A DNA stretch of 64,000 nucleotides, taken from contig JBAZNU010000009.1 of assembly GCA_041649015.1 (NCBI GenBank), positions 31,044-95,043 on the forward strand. The letters are read 5' to 3'. Below, in pieces: positions 18,641 through 26,744 of the stretch. This DNA comes from Ignavibacteria bacterium. Lineage in GTDB: Bacteria > Bacteroidota > Ignavibacteria > Tepidaquicellales > Tepidaquicellaceae. The position numbers and the translations under genes were made by a program. Every line of letters starts with the position of its first letter. Position 1 is the first letter of the stretch. Below the pieces are notes generated by a model. It saw only the letters and a list, made by a program, of their open reading frames with translations. It made no database searches and had not been told where the DNA came from.

Positions 18641-20149
18641 TTATTTTACCAAAAACATTTTATTTGTTTCTGAAAACCCTTCCGTCATCAGTTGATAAAA
18701 ATACACCCCGCTTGAATAATTTGAACCATCAAATGTTGTTTCATACGTTCCGGGATTCAGTTTTTCATTCACCAGCGTCTGAACCTCTCTTCCTCTTACA
18801 TCATATATCTTTATTATCACCTCACTGACCGCTGGCAGATGAAAGCTGATTACTGTTCTCGGATTAAACGGATTCGGATAATTCTGCTCCAGTGAATAAC
18901 TCTCGGGTATCTCACTGCCTGTCATCCTCACATCACCTAACGGAATTAATTTCCCCGCAGTTTCAAGCATCGAAAATCCCGCAGAATCCTTCGTATAAAC
19001 CACCCATGACCTTCCAGTCCATGAACCGAGTCTTATCACTCCTGTACTCATCGTCATTACACAATCCGATGTCGAATCACCAACAATAATTGAATCCATC
19101 GGAGGCGCTAATACTATTGTCGAATAGATTTTCGTCGAATTTCCCCTTTGACCAATATAAGAAGTAAGCATAGAGTAAAACTGCATCGGCGAGTTTGTTA
19201 TCATCGGATATATATAATTCTTTAAATTCCTGTAATTCGTTACAGAATTCTGAAGTAATGTAGTATTATTACTATTACTCTCTCGGTATTCATAAACGCC
19301 CCACTTCCCGGAATAATTTGTCTCAAATGCTAAAGATATATCATTAAATCCGTTTATAAAATCTGCATTACGGTTATTTCCGAGTGTCGAAATCGTATCT
19401 CCCGTAAACACATAATTGCTTTCAGATTTCTTGTAATAAATCGCAAAGTCTCCGTTAGGCTTTTGTCTTTCGTATGCTATAAATAATGGTTGTGTCATGC
19501 CTACAGAATTTACTCTCGGATTCCTGCATATTGTTGTGTCGGTTTCAGTGAGATTAGTCGCGTTCAGGACTTGATGAGTCGTGGACTCATAATTCTTAAA
19601 TATTATATCACCATCTTTTTCATAAACAACACAATAAAAATTCATTGACGATATTTGTGTGTTGTATGAAATGTTTGGCGATCTTTTATTCCCTGCTCCT
19701 GTATCAATAGGGTAGGGCATTGACCAGCTTCCGTTCGAATATGTACTCCCGTATATATTGACTCTCGAGTTCTCGACTCTTTCCCAGACAGCCATGGCAT
19801 TTGTGATTGAATCAGCAACCCAGGATGTTGACTTAAAAGCAAATTTCTGATTCCTGTTTATTACGTTCGAATCACTTGTAATATACCCCACTGTGCTGAA
19901 TGCGCTGTCATACCCGAATCTCAAATGACAGATATTCGAACCTCCCTGCGGCGTGTGTCTCTCGAATAATAAGAATGACACAAAAAGCAATTCATGATTT
20001 ATAGTTTTTCTGCTGTCAAACGTCGGATTCTTATCCACATGTCCGCTCGTAACTCTTTGCGTCTTATCCCAGAATGTCGTCTGTCCCTGTGTATCGTTTA
20101 TTACACAGAAAAACAAAACCACCAAAATTAACCCAATTAATTTTCTCAT
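18641..20149 (-). CDS. T9SS-exported protein, unrecognised body
   Basis: 502 residues with a signal peptide (MRKLIGLILVVLFFCVINDTQG). The body (about 25-410) is beta-rich with repeated W-x-V-Y-x-(R/K) and A-x-(W/E)-E-R type segments such as AMAVWERVENSRVNIYGS and LSLAFETN-like blades, suggesting a beta-propeller, but I cannot name the family. The final 80 residues are a T9SS type A sorting domain (YPNPFNPRTVISF, GVYFYQLMTEGF, KMFLVK). The DNA of this tag is nearly identical in parts to the tags of the two following leftward genes. Probably a surface or secreted protein. Confidence 0.75.
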   Translation of the reverse strand: MRKLIGLILVVLFFCVINDTQGQTTFWDKTQRVTSGHVDKNPTFDSRKTINHELLFVSFLLFERHTPQGGSNICHLRFGYDSAFSTVGYITSDSNVINRNQKFAFKSTSWVADSITNAMAVWERVENSRVNIYGSTYSNGSWSMPYPIDTGAGNKRSPNISYNTQISSMNFYCVVYEKDGDIIFKNYESTTHQVLNATNLTETDTTICRNPRVNSVGMTQPLFIAYERQKPNGDFAIYYKKSESNYVFTGDTISTLGNNRNADFINGFNDISLAFETNYSGKWGVYEYRESNSNNTTLLQNSVTNYRNLKNYIYPMITNSPMQFYSMLTSYIGQRGNSTKIYSTIVLAPPMDSIIVGDSTSDCVMTMSTGVIRLGSWTGRSWVVYTKDSAGFSMLETAGKLIPLGDVRMTGSEIPESYSLEQNYPNPFNPRTVISFHLPAVSEVIIKIYDVRGREVQTLVNEKLNPGTYETTFDGSNYSSGVYFYQLMTEGFSETNKMFLVK

Positions 20150-20196
20150 CCCTAATAATTTAAAATTTTTAAAAGATTGTCATTTCTCTATTTTAT

Positions 20197-20303
20197 CATC
20201 CCCGAATGTTCTTATCGGGGATCTCATCACAACAATCCACCTTCCCAACAACTGTCATCCCCGAATGTTTTTATCGGGGATCTAATCACAACAATCCACA
20301 ACC
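20197..20303. repeat. Two tandem REP-like palindromic repeats
   Basis: Copies at 20197-20230 and 20256-20289 are 59 bp apart, each with the hairpin ATCCCCGA/TCGGGGAT. Both are followed by the same TCACAACAATCCAC extension. They differ at two bases (GTTCTT/GTTTTT and CTCATC/CTAATC). They lie in the spacer between two leftward T9SS genes. The third copy is at 13041-13074, inside a gene. Confidence 0.85.
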
Positions 20304-20369
20304 TCATTCTCCAAAATCTCAATCCGTGTCAATCCGCGTTCTATTGTTCTTTACGTCCTCGTTTCATAA

Positions 20370-21590
20370 TCATTTCAGCAATAACATCCGTTTTGTTTCA
20401 GCAAAATTCTTTGTTTGAAGTTTATAAAAATAAACCCCGCTTGAATAATTTGAACCATCAAATGTTGTTTCATACGTTCCGGGCTGAAGTCTTTCGTTTA
20501 TAAGTGTTTGAACTTCTCTGCCCATCGCATCGTAAATTTTTAGTGTTACTACTGAATTCTGACTTCCGACTTCTGACTTTTGAATATCGAACCTTATCTT
20601 CGTCGAAGGATTAAACGGATTCGGATAGTTTTGTGATAATGAATATCCTGAAGGAATATCTGTGGATATGTTATGGATGCTTATGAATTGTGACATTTGT
20701 CGACGCCAGGTACCATATCCTCCTGTACCGGCAAAGACGTACCCGTTAGCACTGTATAATATTACAATCAAATGTGTTCCTATCCCCTCATTAATTGATG
20801 TCCAGCTTTGCCCTTGATCGTTTGAATAAAATACGTTAGCTGGATTATCTAAAGTTGCTATTACCTGATTCCCGCTTGTAATCACAGAATAAATTGTACT
20901 GTTGGTACCGAAGAAAGGGCTTTGAATCCAGGTGGTTCCCGAATTTGTTGAAATCCAGAGTCCATTAAAATTAGTCCCTGCATACATTGTGTTTCCGCTC
21001 ATAGAGAAACTCTGAATAGATTTTCCGCCTAAACCGAGAAGAGACCAGTTGTATCCCTGATTAGTTGATGTATATAAACCGCCGGAGCCATACTGTCCAA
21101 GAAGCGTTTCACCGATTGTTGCAAATAAATGTACTGAACTTTGAAAGGTCTGAGTCCAGCTGATACCGTTATTACTTGAAATATACAGCCCTGAACCCGT
21201 ACCCGCATAAATATTACTGCCTACAACAAAAAGAGAACTCACATATCCCGTATTCAAAGCAGTTTGAGTCCAGTTAGTACCATTGTTTGAAGAAACCCAA
21301 ACCCCCTGGTCAGCCCAGGTACCTGCAAAAATATTTGTATTACTGACAGCTAGTGAATGTACTGCTTTATTCAAGGAAGTCTTTGTCCAAAGGTTGCCAT
21401 TGTTTGAAGTTTTATACAATGTATCACCATCCGCCATATACATTTCTCCACCAAACAGTGCAAAAGCACGTATATATGTAGGGTTAGGGATTCCATTGTT
21501 GCATAAAACCCACTGGCTTTGGCAATTCTGAATTAAGAATGTAGTATTCAAAATAATGACAAACCCTAATGTATAAATTATTTTTTTCAT
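20370..21590 (-). CDS. T9SS-exported BNR/sortilin-like repeat protein
   Basis: 406 residues with a signal peptide (about 1-26, MKKIIYTLGFVIILNTTFLI). Residues about 27-310 are seven to eight BNR-like blades with (I/V)SSNNGxxWTQT and GTxxGLxxS elements, a single sortilin/Ycf48-type beta-propeller. The T9SS sorting domain (about 320-406) has QNYPNPFNPSTKIRF and GVYFYKLQTKNF. As in the 12850 gene, the first loop of the tag carries extra residues (KSEVGSQNSVV), here encoded by a short repetitive run near 20556-20584. The last 110 bp of coding DNA match the 21805 gene at about 95%. Confidence 0.82.
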   Translation of the reverse strand: MKKIIYTLGFVIILNTTFLIQNCQSQWVLCNNGIPNPTYIRAFALFGGEMYMADGDTLYKTSNNGNLWTKTSLNKAVHSLAVSNTNIFAGTWADQGVWVSSNNGTNWTQTALNTGYVSSLFVVGSNIYAGTGSGLYISSNNGISWTQTFQSSVHLFATIGETLLGQYGSGGLYTSTNQGYNWSLLGLGGKSIQSFSMSGNTMYAGTNFNGLWISTNSGTTWIQSPFFGTNSTIYSVITSGNQVIATLDNPANVFYSNDQGQSWTSINEGIGTHLIVILYSANGYVFAGTGGYGTWRRQMSQFISIHNISTDIPSGYSLSQNYPNPFNPSTKIRFDIQKSEVGSQNSVVTLKIYDAMGREVQTLINERLQPGTYETTFDGSNYSSGVYFYKLQTKNFAETKRMLLLK

Positions 21591-21804
21591 TATTCTAAAA
21601 ATTATTTTGTAAAATTATCCAATTATTTTATTTATCACTCTCATTTCCATTCTTCAAAGCATCCGCTGCCAATCCGCGTTCTATTATTCATCCCTGTTCT
21701 ATTTCAGCTCTCCGTTGTTACAATTTCTTCCTCTTCACTTACCTTACCACGCTTTTTCTTGTTCTCTCACTTAGATTCTATGCCTATCAACTGACAACTA
21801 AAAA

Positions 21805-23718
21805 CTATTTTAGCAATAACATCCGTTTTGTTTCAGTAAAATTCTTTGTTTGTAGTTTATAAAAATAAACCCCGCTTGAATAATTTGAGCCATCAAATGT
21901 TGTTTCATACGTCCCGGGATTTATTTTTTCATTCACAAGCGTCTGCAATTCTCTTCCCTGCACATCATAAACCTTTATCATAACATCACTGACCGCTGGC
22001 AGCTGAAAGCTGATTACTGTTCTCGGATTAAACGGATTCGGAAAATTCTGCCCCAGCGAATATGAATCAGGCACTTCACTCGATATGCTCTCCGCCCCCG
22101 TCAGTAGCGTATCTCCGTACGTAATCCCGTTTAATCTGCAACCTACAAGATTTGTAGTTGAACTCGTAATTTCCCAGGTAGTCACTTGTGTCACCCCGAA
22201 ATTCTTTGAATATGTTCTGTAAATAATCATTAATCCGTCTTCTTTGAATGTCTTCTGTTTTGTGGGTATGCCGAACACCGAAAAATTTGTCGTGTCGTAA
22301 CATTGCGATAAATTTTGCCCGCACTTCAAAAGATTATCGCCCTTCTTTGAGCCAAGCGAATCTACATACCTTTCGTTAACTAAATAGTTGTAGGTGTAAT
22401 TGTTCGCAAGCGCTGTAACCACTCCCGTCGCACTGTTTACCCTGTACCAGTTACCGTATTGATTGAACCCGGGCAGTGACGGAGAAAAATGATAGTATCT
22501 CTGTCCGTCAACCATAGAATCTTTTGTAATGCTGACTTTTGACCTTGAGGTAAATGGGGGATATATAGAAGATTCTTCATAAACATAAATATTCCCAACC
22601 GCCATCGGAAAATAGTTCGTCACACTCGTATCAGCAACCGACTTCCCGAATACTTTATAAACCGCCTTATTGGTCGAAACATAAAGCGTATCGCCCGTAT
22701 TCGGATTCTTCACTATTCCCCTAACGTTTAAATCAGGACTGAATGTATTGTTGTATATCGACCACGTGTTTCCCTTGTTGCTCGATTTATAAAGCCCATC
22801 ATCGCATCCCGCGTAAATCACATTGTTGTTCAAAGGATCAAACTCAATATCATTAACCGCTTTGTTCATCAGCACCGTCCAGTTCGTTCCGTTGTTTGTT
22901 GATTTCAGCAATCCCTCCGCCGATGTGTTGCACATATAAATCGCATTCTCGCTGTCATCAAAATATATCTGTACATTGGGAATCCCCGTTCTTATTAACT
23001 GAAAATCTGTTCCTCCCGTCGTGCTCCTGTAAAGAGTTGAATATAATCTTGCAAATATTGTATTGCGGTTAAATGTATTAATAAAAAATCTTGAATAGTA
23101 AATGCCCTCTGGGATAGTATCCGTACAAAACCAGTTAGCTCCGCGGTTAGTTGTCTTGTGTACATTTCCGACCATAAATTGTGCGCTGTAACCAACATAC
23201 ATTATTGAATCATTAACGGGGTCAATTGCCATACCTCCGCACCAGTTCAATAAAGACCCGGGTATGAATTCATTAGTGGTCAGTCCGTTATTAAAGCTGA
23301 TAGCCGTGAAATCTGCAGGCTCCCAGTTTGCACCTCTGTATGCATATATGAACAGATTTGTATCCTGTCTCGAAAAAGCAACGTCAAGCAAATAACCAAT
23401 ATAATATCCATATTGAAACGACCAGCTGTTATGAAATCTCCAGTAATGCGCTGTGTCTGAAAAACCATTAAGAGAATAAATATATTTGTAAACATTCCCA
23501 AGTCTCATATCATATACATATGGTGGGCTGGCATAACCGCTCCTCTGTACATAAAAATTCTTGTACCCCTCTTGCGGCAGCGGTATCTTGTAAAACCTCA
23601 TAACTCCCCCCGTATCAAGGTCATATATTCGGATTGTATTCGTGAAAGGAATATTTTGTGCGGTACTTGCTGAAAAAATCAGCAACGTCAAAGTTAAGAG
23701 GAAAATTAACTTTTTCAT
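21805..23718 (-). CDS. T9SS-exported protein with BNR-like propeller
   Basis: 637 residues with a signal peptide (MKKLIFLLTLTLLIFSASTAQ). Residues about 100-370 carry BNR-like blades (VHKTTNRGANWFCTD, LLKSTNNGTNWTVLM, LYKSSNKGNTWSIYN), a sortilin-type propeller. A distinct beta domain (about 375-545, starting NYFPMAVGNIYVYEES) follows, resembling the one-domain hypothetical modules common in secreted proteins of this group. The T9SS tag (about 555-637) has QNFPNPFNPRTVISF and GVYFYKLQTKNF. Its C-terminal 110 bp are about 95% identical to those of the neighbouring 20370 gene. No active site is recognised. Confidence 0.82.
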   Translation of the reverse strand: MKKLIFLLTLTLLIFSASTAQNIPFTNTIRIYDLDTGGVMRFYKIPLPQEGYKNFYVQRSGYASPPYVYDMRLGNVYKYIYSLNGFSDTAHYWRFHNSWSFQYGYYIGYLLDVAFSRQDTNLFIYAYRGANWEPADFTAISFNNGLTTNEFIPGSLLNWCGGMAIDPVNDSIMYVGYSAQFMVGNVHKTTNRGANWFCTDTIPEGIYYSRFFINTFNRNTIFARLYSTLYRSTTGGTDFQLIRTGIPNVQIYFDDSENAIYMCNTSAEGLLKSTNNGTNWTVLMNKAVNDIEFDPLNNNVIYAGCDDGLYKSSNKGNTWSIYNNTFSPDLNVRGIVKNPNTGDTLYVSTNKAVYKVFGKSVADTSVTNYFPMAVGNIYVYEESSIYPPFTSRSKVSITKDSMVDGQRYYHFSPSLPGFNQYGNWYRVNSATGVVTALANNYTYNYLVNERYVDSLGSKKGDNLLKCGQNLSQCYDTTNFSVFGIPTKQKTFKEDGLMIIYRTYSKNFGVTQVTTWEITSSTTNLVGCRLNGITYGDTLLTGAESISSEVPDSYSLGQNFPNPFNPRTVISFQLPAVSDVMIKVYDVQGRELQTLVNEKINPGTYETTFDGSNYSSGVYFYKLQTKNFTETKRMLLLK

Positions 23719-24102
23719 AAAAGTATATTTTAATTTCTCAGAAGCTAAAAATCATCGTTTTTTGAATAAAATATTGCTTCCAATCATATTTACCTATCCT
23801 TATCTGGAATTTATAGATTCATAATTTAAATATCAACGGTAAATTATCACATTGTATTGGAAAAGTATCCAAACCTTTCTATGATTCTTATCAAAAGTGC
23901 GCACAAAGTGCGCTCAAAGTGCGCATAAAGTGCGCATAATGTTGTCAAAAGTATGTTCCTAATCCCTCATAAAATTAATGTTTTGAGTTATTAGTCCTGT
24001 AATCTCAAAAACACGTTATGACTAATTTATGAATTTATATTAATCATTTTTTTGAATAAATTACACTATCACAAATTTTAATTAACATAATAACTATTCG
24101 AT
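23719..24102. other. Divergent intergenic region
   Basis: 384 bp between the leftward 21805 gene and the rightward fsa-gcvT pair. It is AT-rich apart from a cluster of four 11-bp repeats (23894-23937, listed separately). I see no gene in it; promoters for both directions are expected. Confidence 0.5.
23894..23937. repeat. Four tandem 11-bp repeats AAAGTGCGCNY
   Basis: Units AAAGTGCGCAC, AAAGTGCGCTC, AAAGTGCGCAT and AAAGTGCGCAT follow without gaps, one per helical turn, so every GTGCGC core faces the same side of the DNA. The block is GC-rich in an AT-rich spacer and ends 165 bp upstream of the fsa start. A cooperative protein-binding site is a reasonable inference; a simple slippage repeat is the alternative. 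Confidence 0.8.
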
Positions 24103-24750
24103 ATGAAAATCTTCATTGATACAGCTAATCTTAATGAGATTAAAGAAGCGGCTGATATGGGTCTGCTTGATGGTGTTACCACTAATCCTTCTCTCGTTGC
24201 TAAGGAGGGTCATAAGGATTTTAAATCAATGCTCGAAAAAATCTGTTCAATCGTCGACGGAGATATTAGTGCCGAGGTGGTTTCCACCGATTACGACGGT
24301 ATTGTCAAAGAGGGTAGGGAACTCGCCAAAATTCATAAAAATATTGTTATTAAGGTCCCGCTTATTAAAGAGGGGCTCAAAGCTGTTAAAACTTTATCGG
24401 GTGAAGGTATTAAAACAAACGTTACTCTTTGCTTCTCGCCTTCTCAGGCTTTCCTTGCCGCAAAAGCAGGTGCGTATCTCGTAAGTCCGTTTGTTGGCAG
24501 ACTCGATGATATTTCCTTCAATGGTATGGAACTTATTTCTCAGATTAGACAGATTTATGATAACTATGACTATCAGACTCAGATTCTAGTTGCCTCTGTT
24601 AGGCATCCAATTCATTTCGTCGAATCTTGTATGATCGGAGCTGATGTCTGCACTATGCCGTTCAAAGTTATTGAGCAGCTTGCAAAACATCCTCTGACTG
24701 ATATCGGTCTCGAGAAGTTTCTCGCTGACTGGAAAAAACTTAATAAATAA
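24103..24750 (+). CDS. fsa: Fructose-6-phosphate aldolase / small transaldolase (TalC family)
   Basis: A 215-residue single-domain (beta/alpha)8 barrel of the short transaldolase class. Members either transfer a dihydroxyacetone unit in the pentose phosphate pathway or cleave fructose 6-phosphate. The Schiff-base lysine is K84 in NIVIKVPL, matching K83-K85 of characterised relatives. The N-terminal FIDTANLNEI and GVTTNPSLVAKEG and the C-terminal MPFKVIEQLAKHPLTDIGLEKF blocks are typical. The full reaction cannot be assigned from sequence alone; many bacterial members of this size are transaldolases. gcvT follows after 8 bp, probably cotranscribed. Confidence 0.9.
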   Translation: MKIFIDTANLNEIKEAADMGLLDGVTTNPSLVAKEGHKDFKSMLEKICSIVDGDISAEVVSTDYDGIVKEGRELAKIHKNIVIKVPLIKEGLKAVKTLSGEGIKTNVTLCFSPSQAFLAAKAGAYLVSPFVGRLDDISFNGMELISQIRQIYDNYDYQTQILVASVRHPIHFVESCMIGADVCTMPFKVIEQLAKHPLTDIGLEKFLADWKKLNK

Positions 24751-24758
24751 TTATTATC

Positions 24759-25841
24759 ATGAAAAAGACAGCATTTAATGAGTTACACAAAAAGTACGGA
24801 GCTAAGCTAGTTGAATTCGCAGGTTATGAAATGCCTATTCAGTATGAGGGAATTATCGCTGAACATAAAGCTGTTAGAAATTCTGTCGGCGTCTTCGACG
24901 TTTCTCATATGGGCGAAGTAGAGATTCACGGTAAAGATGCTTTTGCGTTCGTCCAGAAACTTACTACCAACGATGTCTCTCAACTTTTCAAAGGTAGAAT
25001 TCAGTATTCATCTATGTGCCTTCCAAATGGTGGTATAGTTGACGATTTGCTCGTTTATCACTGCGGAGAATATTTTATGCTCGTTATAAATGCATCCAAT
25101 ATTGAAAAAGATATTAAATGGATGAAAGAAAATGTCTTCGGTGATGTCGTTATTAAAGATATTTCTGATGATACTTCTTTGCTTGCAGTCCAGGGGCAAA
25201 ATTCTCTGAAAACTCTGCAAAAACTTACTGATACTGACCTTTCAAAGATTGAATACTATCATTTTGAACCCGGCAAAGTAGCGGGGCAGGATGTTATCAT
25301 TTCTCGCACTGGTTATACAGGCGAAAAGATTTGCTTTGAAATCTATTCCTCTTCCGATGTTAAGAAATCTGAAGAACTCTGGAATGCAATCTTCGAAGCA
25401 GGAAAGGAATTCGATATTAAACCAATTGGACTTGGTGCTCGTGATACTTTAAGGTTGGAATATGCTTTCAGACTCTATGGTAACGATATGGACGAAACTA
25501 CTAATCCCCTCGAAGCTGGTCTCGGTTGGATAACCAAACTCGATGTAGCTGATTTCAACGGTAAGGACGCTATGCTGAAATCAAAACAGGAAGGTCTTAA
25601 AAGAAAACTCGTCGGCTTTATTGTAGACGGCAAAATGGTCGCAAGACACGGACAGGACGTCTATAAAGATGGTGTTAAAATTGGTCACGTTGCAAGCGGT
25701 GCTCCTTCTCCGATGTTAGGAAAGAATATCGGCATGGCTTATGTCACTTCTGATTTCTCTAAGAATGGTACCGAAATTGAAATAGATGTTCGCGGCAATA
25801 AAATAAAAGCTGTCGTAACTAAGACACCTTTTATTAGTTAA
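24759..25841 (+). CDS. gcvT: Aminomethyltransferase (glycine cleavage T protein)
   Basis: The T protein takes the aminomethyl group from lipoyl-H protein and gives methylene-tetrahydrofolate plus ammonia. The 360-residue length is standard. Family hallmarks are FAGYEMPIQYEGIIAEH, GVFDVSHMGEVEIHG, the folate-site region YFMLVINASNIEKD, SRTGYTGEKICFEIY, and GARDTLRLEYAFRLYGNDMD; the C-terminal barrel domain contains IGHVASGAPSP. The other glycine cleavage genes (gcvH, gcvP) are not in the window. A perfect palindromic terminator follows at 25868-25889. Confidence 0.95.
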   Translation: MKKTAFNELHKKYGAKLVEFAGYEMPIQYEGIIAEHKAVRNSVGVFDVSHMGEVEIHGKDAFAFVQKLTTNDVSQLFKGRIQYSSMCLPNGGIVDDLLVYHCGEYFMLVINASNIEKDIKWMKENVFGDVVIKDISDDTSLLAVQGQNSLKTLQKLTDTDLSKIEYYHFEPGKVAGQDVIISRTGYTGEKICFEIYSSSDVKKSEELWNAIFEAGKEFDIKPIGLGARDTLRLEYAFRLYGNDMDETTNPLEAGLGWITKLDVADFNGKDAMLKSKQEGLKRKLVGFIVDGKMVARHGQDVYKDGVKIGHVASGAPSPMLGKNIGMAYVTSDFSKNGTEIEIDVRGNKIKAVVTKTPFIS

Positions 25842-25867
25842 TTTATTTGTTTAATTTATTATGAAAA

Positions 25868-25889
25868 GAGGGGATTCATGAATCCCCTC
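25868..25889 (+). terminator. Palindromic terminator after gcvT
   Basis: A perfect 22-bp palindrome, GAGGGGATTCA then TGAATCCCCTC, 27 bp after the gcvT stop. The downstream flank (CGTTTATAAAAC) is only weakly T-rich, so read-through into comB is possible. Confidence 0.7.
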
Positions 25890-25913
25890 GTTTATAAAAC
25901 TTAATTTCGTATT

Positions 25914-26744
25914 TTGATTAATATTAATGTTTCTCTTTCACAGTTTTTAATTACTGATGACCTTGCTCTAAAGGATAAAAATGTGGTAATCATCGATATA
26001 CTTCGTGCTTCCTCTACTATCTTAACGGCACTCACTAACGGTGCTAAAGAAATTATCCCTGCTGAGAATGCTTCCGTTGCAGCAAGAATTTCCAAAGGGC
26101 TTGGTAATTCTATTTTGTGCGGTGAGCGTAACGGCAAGGTAATAGAGGGCTTTAAATACGGTAACTCACCCTTTGAATACACACCTGAAAATGTAAAAGG
26201 AAAATCATTAATATTTTCAACTACTAACGGCACGGTTTCTATAGCTAAAGCTAAGTTCGCTAAGTCTGCTGTTCTCGCTTGCTATCTGAATCTTAATGCT
26301 GTAATTAAATACCTTAGCGAACTTAACGAGGATTTTGTAATTGTTTGCTCAGGCAAACTTAACGATTTTTGTATCGAGGACTCAGTTTTTGCCGGTCTGA
26401 TTATCTCAAGATTGTTTGATTTGAACGGAAAAGAAAAGTATAATATCTTCGATACCGGTTATGCTTGTTATAAACTTGCTAAACTCCTTCTCTATAAAAC
26501 GGCTAATCCCGAACCAAATAGAATTTATAATATTTTCAAAAAGAGTGAACACGGAAAATATCTTTGTTCACTCGGTTTTGAAGAGGATTTAAAATATTGT
26601 TCCATTATCGATATGTTCTCTGGTTTGCCGCAAATTAAAAACGGCATCATTAAACTTAAAGAAACATTCGAGCTCGAAGCAAAAGCTAAATCTAAAATGA
26701 AAAGAGTCAACATAAGTAATAAACCGGGTGCCTCTAAAGTATGA
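25914..26744 (+). CDS. comB: 2-phosphosulfolactate phosphatase family (ComB-like)
   Basis: 276 residues starting at TTG 25914, in a context without an ATG before conserved sequence. The ComB fold is shown by VVIIDILRASSTILTAL, a (L)CGERNGKVIEGFKYGNSPF block, and IFSTTNGTVSIAKA. In archaea and Bacillus the enzyme dephosphorylates phosphosulfolactate; the substrate in bacteria of this group is not established, and other coenzyme M or sulfolactate genes are absent here. The stop overlaps the ftsK start (ATGA at 26741-26744), so the two are translationally coupled. Confidence 0.85.
   Translation: MININVSLSQFLITDDLALKDKNVVIIDILRASSTILTALTNGAKEIIPAENASVAARISKGLGNSILCGERNGKVIEGFKYGNSPFEYTPENVKGKSLIFSTTNGTVSIAKAKFAKSAVLACYLNLNAVIKYLSELNEDFVIVCSGKLNDFCIEDSVFAGLIISRLFDLNGKEKYNIFDTGYACYKLAKLLLYKTANPEPNRIYNIFKKSEHGKYLCSLGFEEDLKYCSIIDMFSGLPQIKNGIIKLKETFELEAKAKSKMKRVNISNKPGASKV

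Noticed and set aside
13041..20303. Insertion sequence origin for the palindromic repeats
   Set aside because: No transposase ORF, target-site duplication or longer terminal repeats are visible; only the 34-bp hairpin itself is shared.
20177..20503. ORFs covering the palindromic repeats on the plus strand
   Set aside because: They are made of repeat DNA and the antisense of a T9SS tag; the translation has no family features.
23894..23937. Possible CRISPR array
   Set aside because: Units are 11 bp with no spacers and no cas genes in the window.
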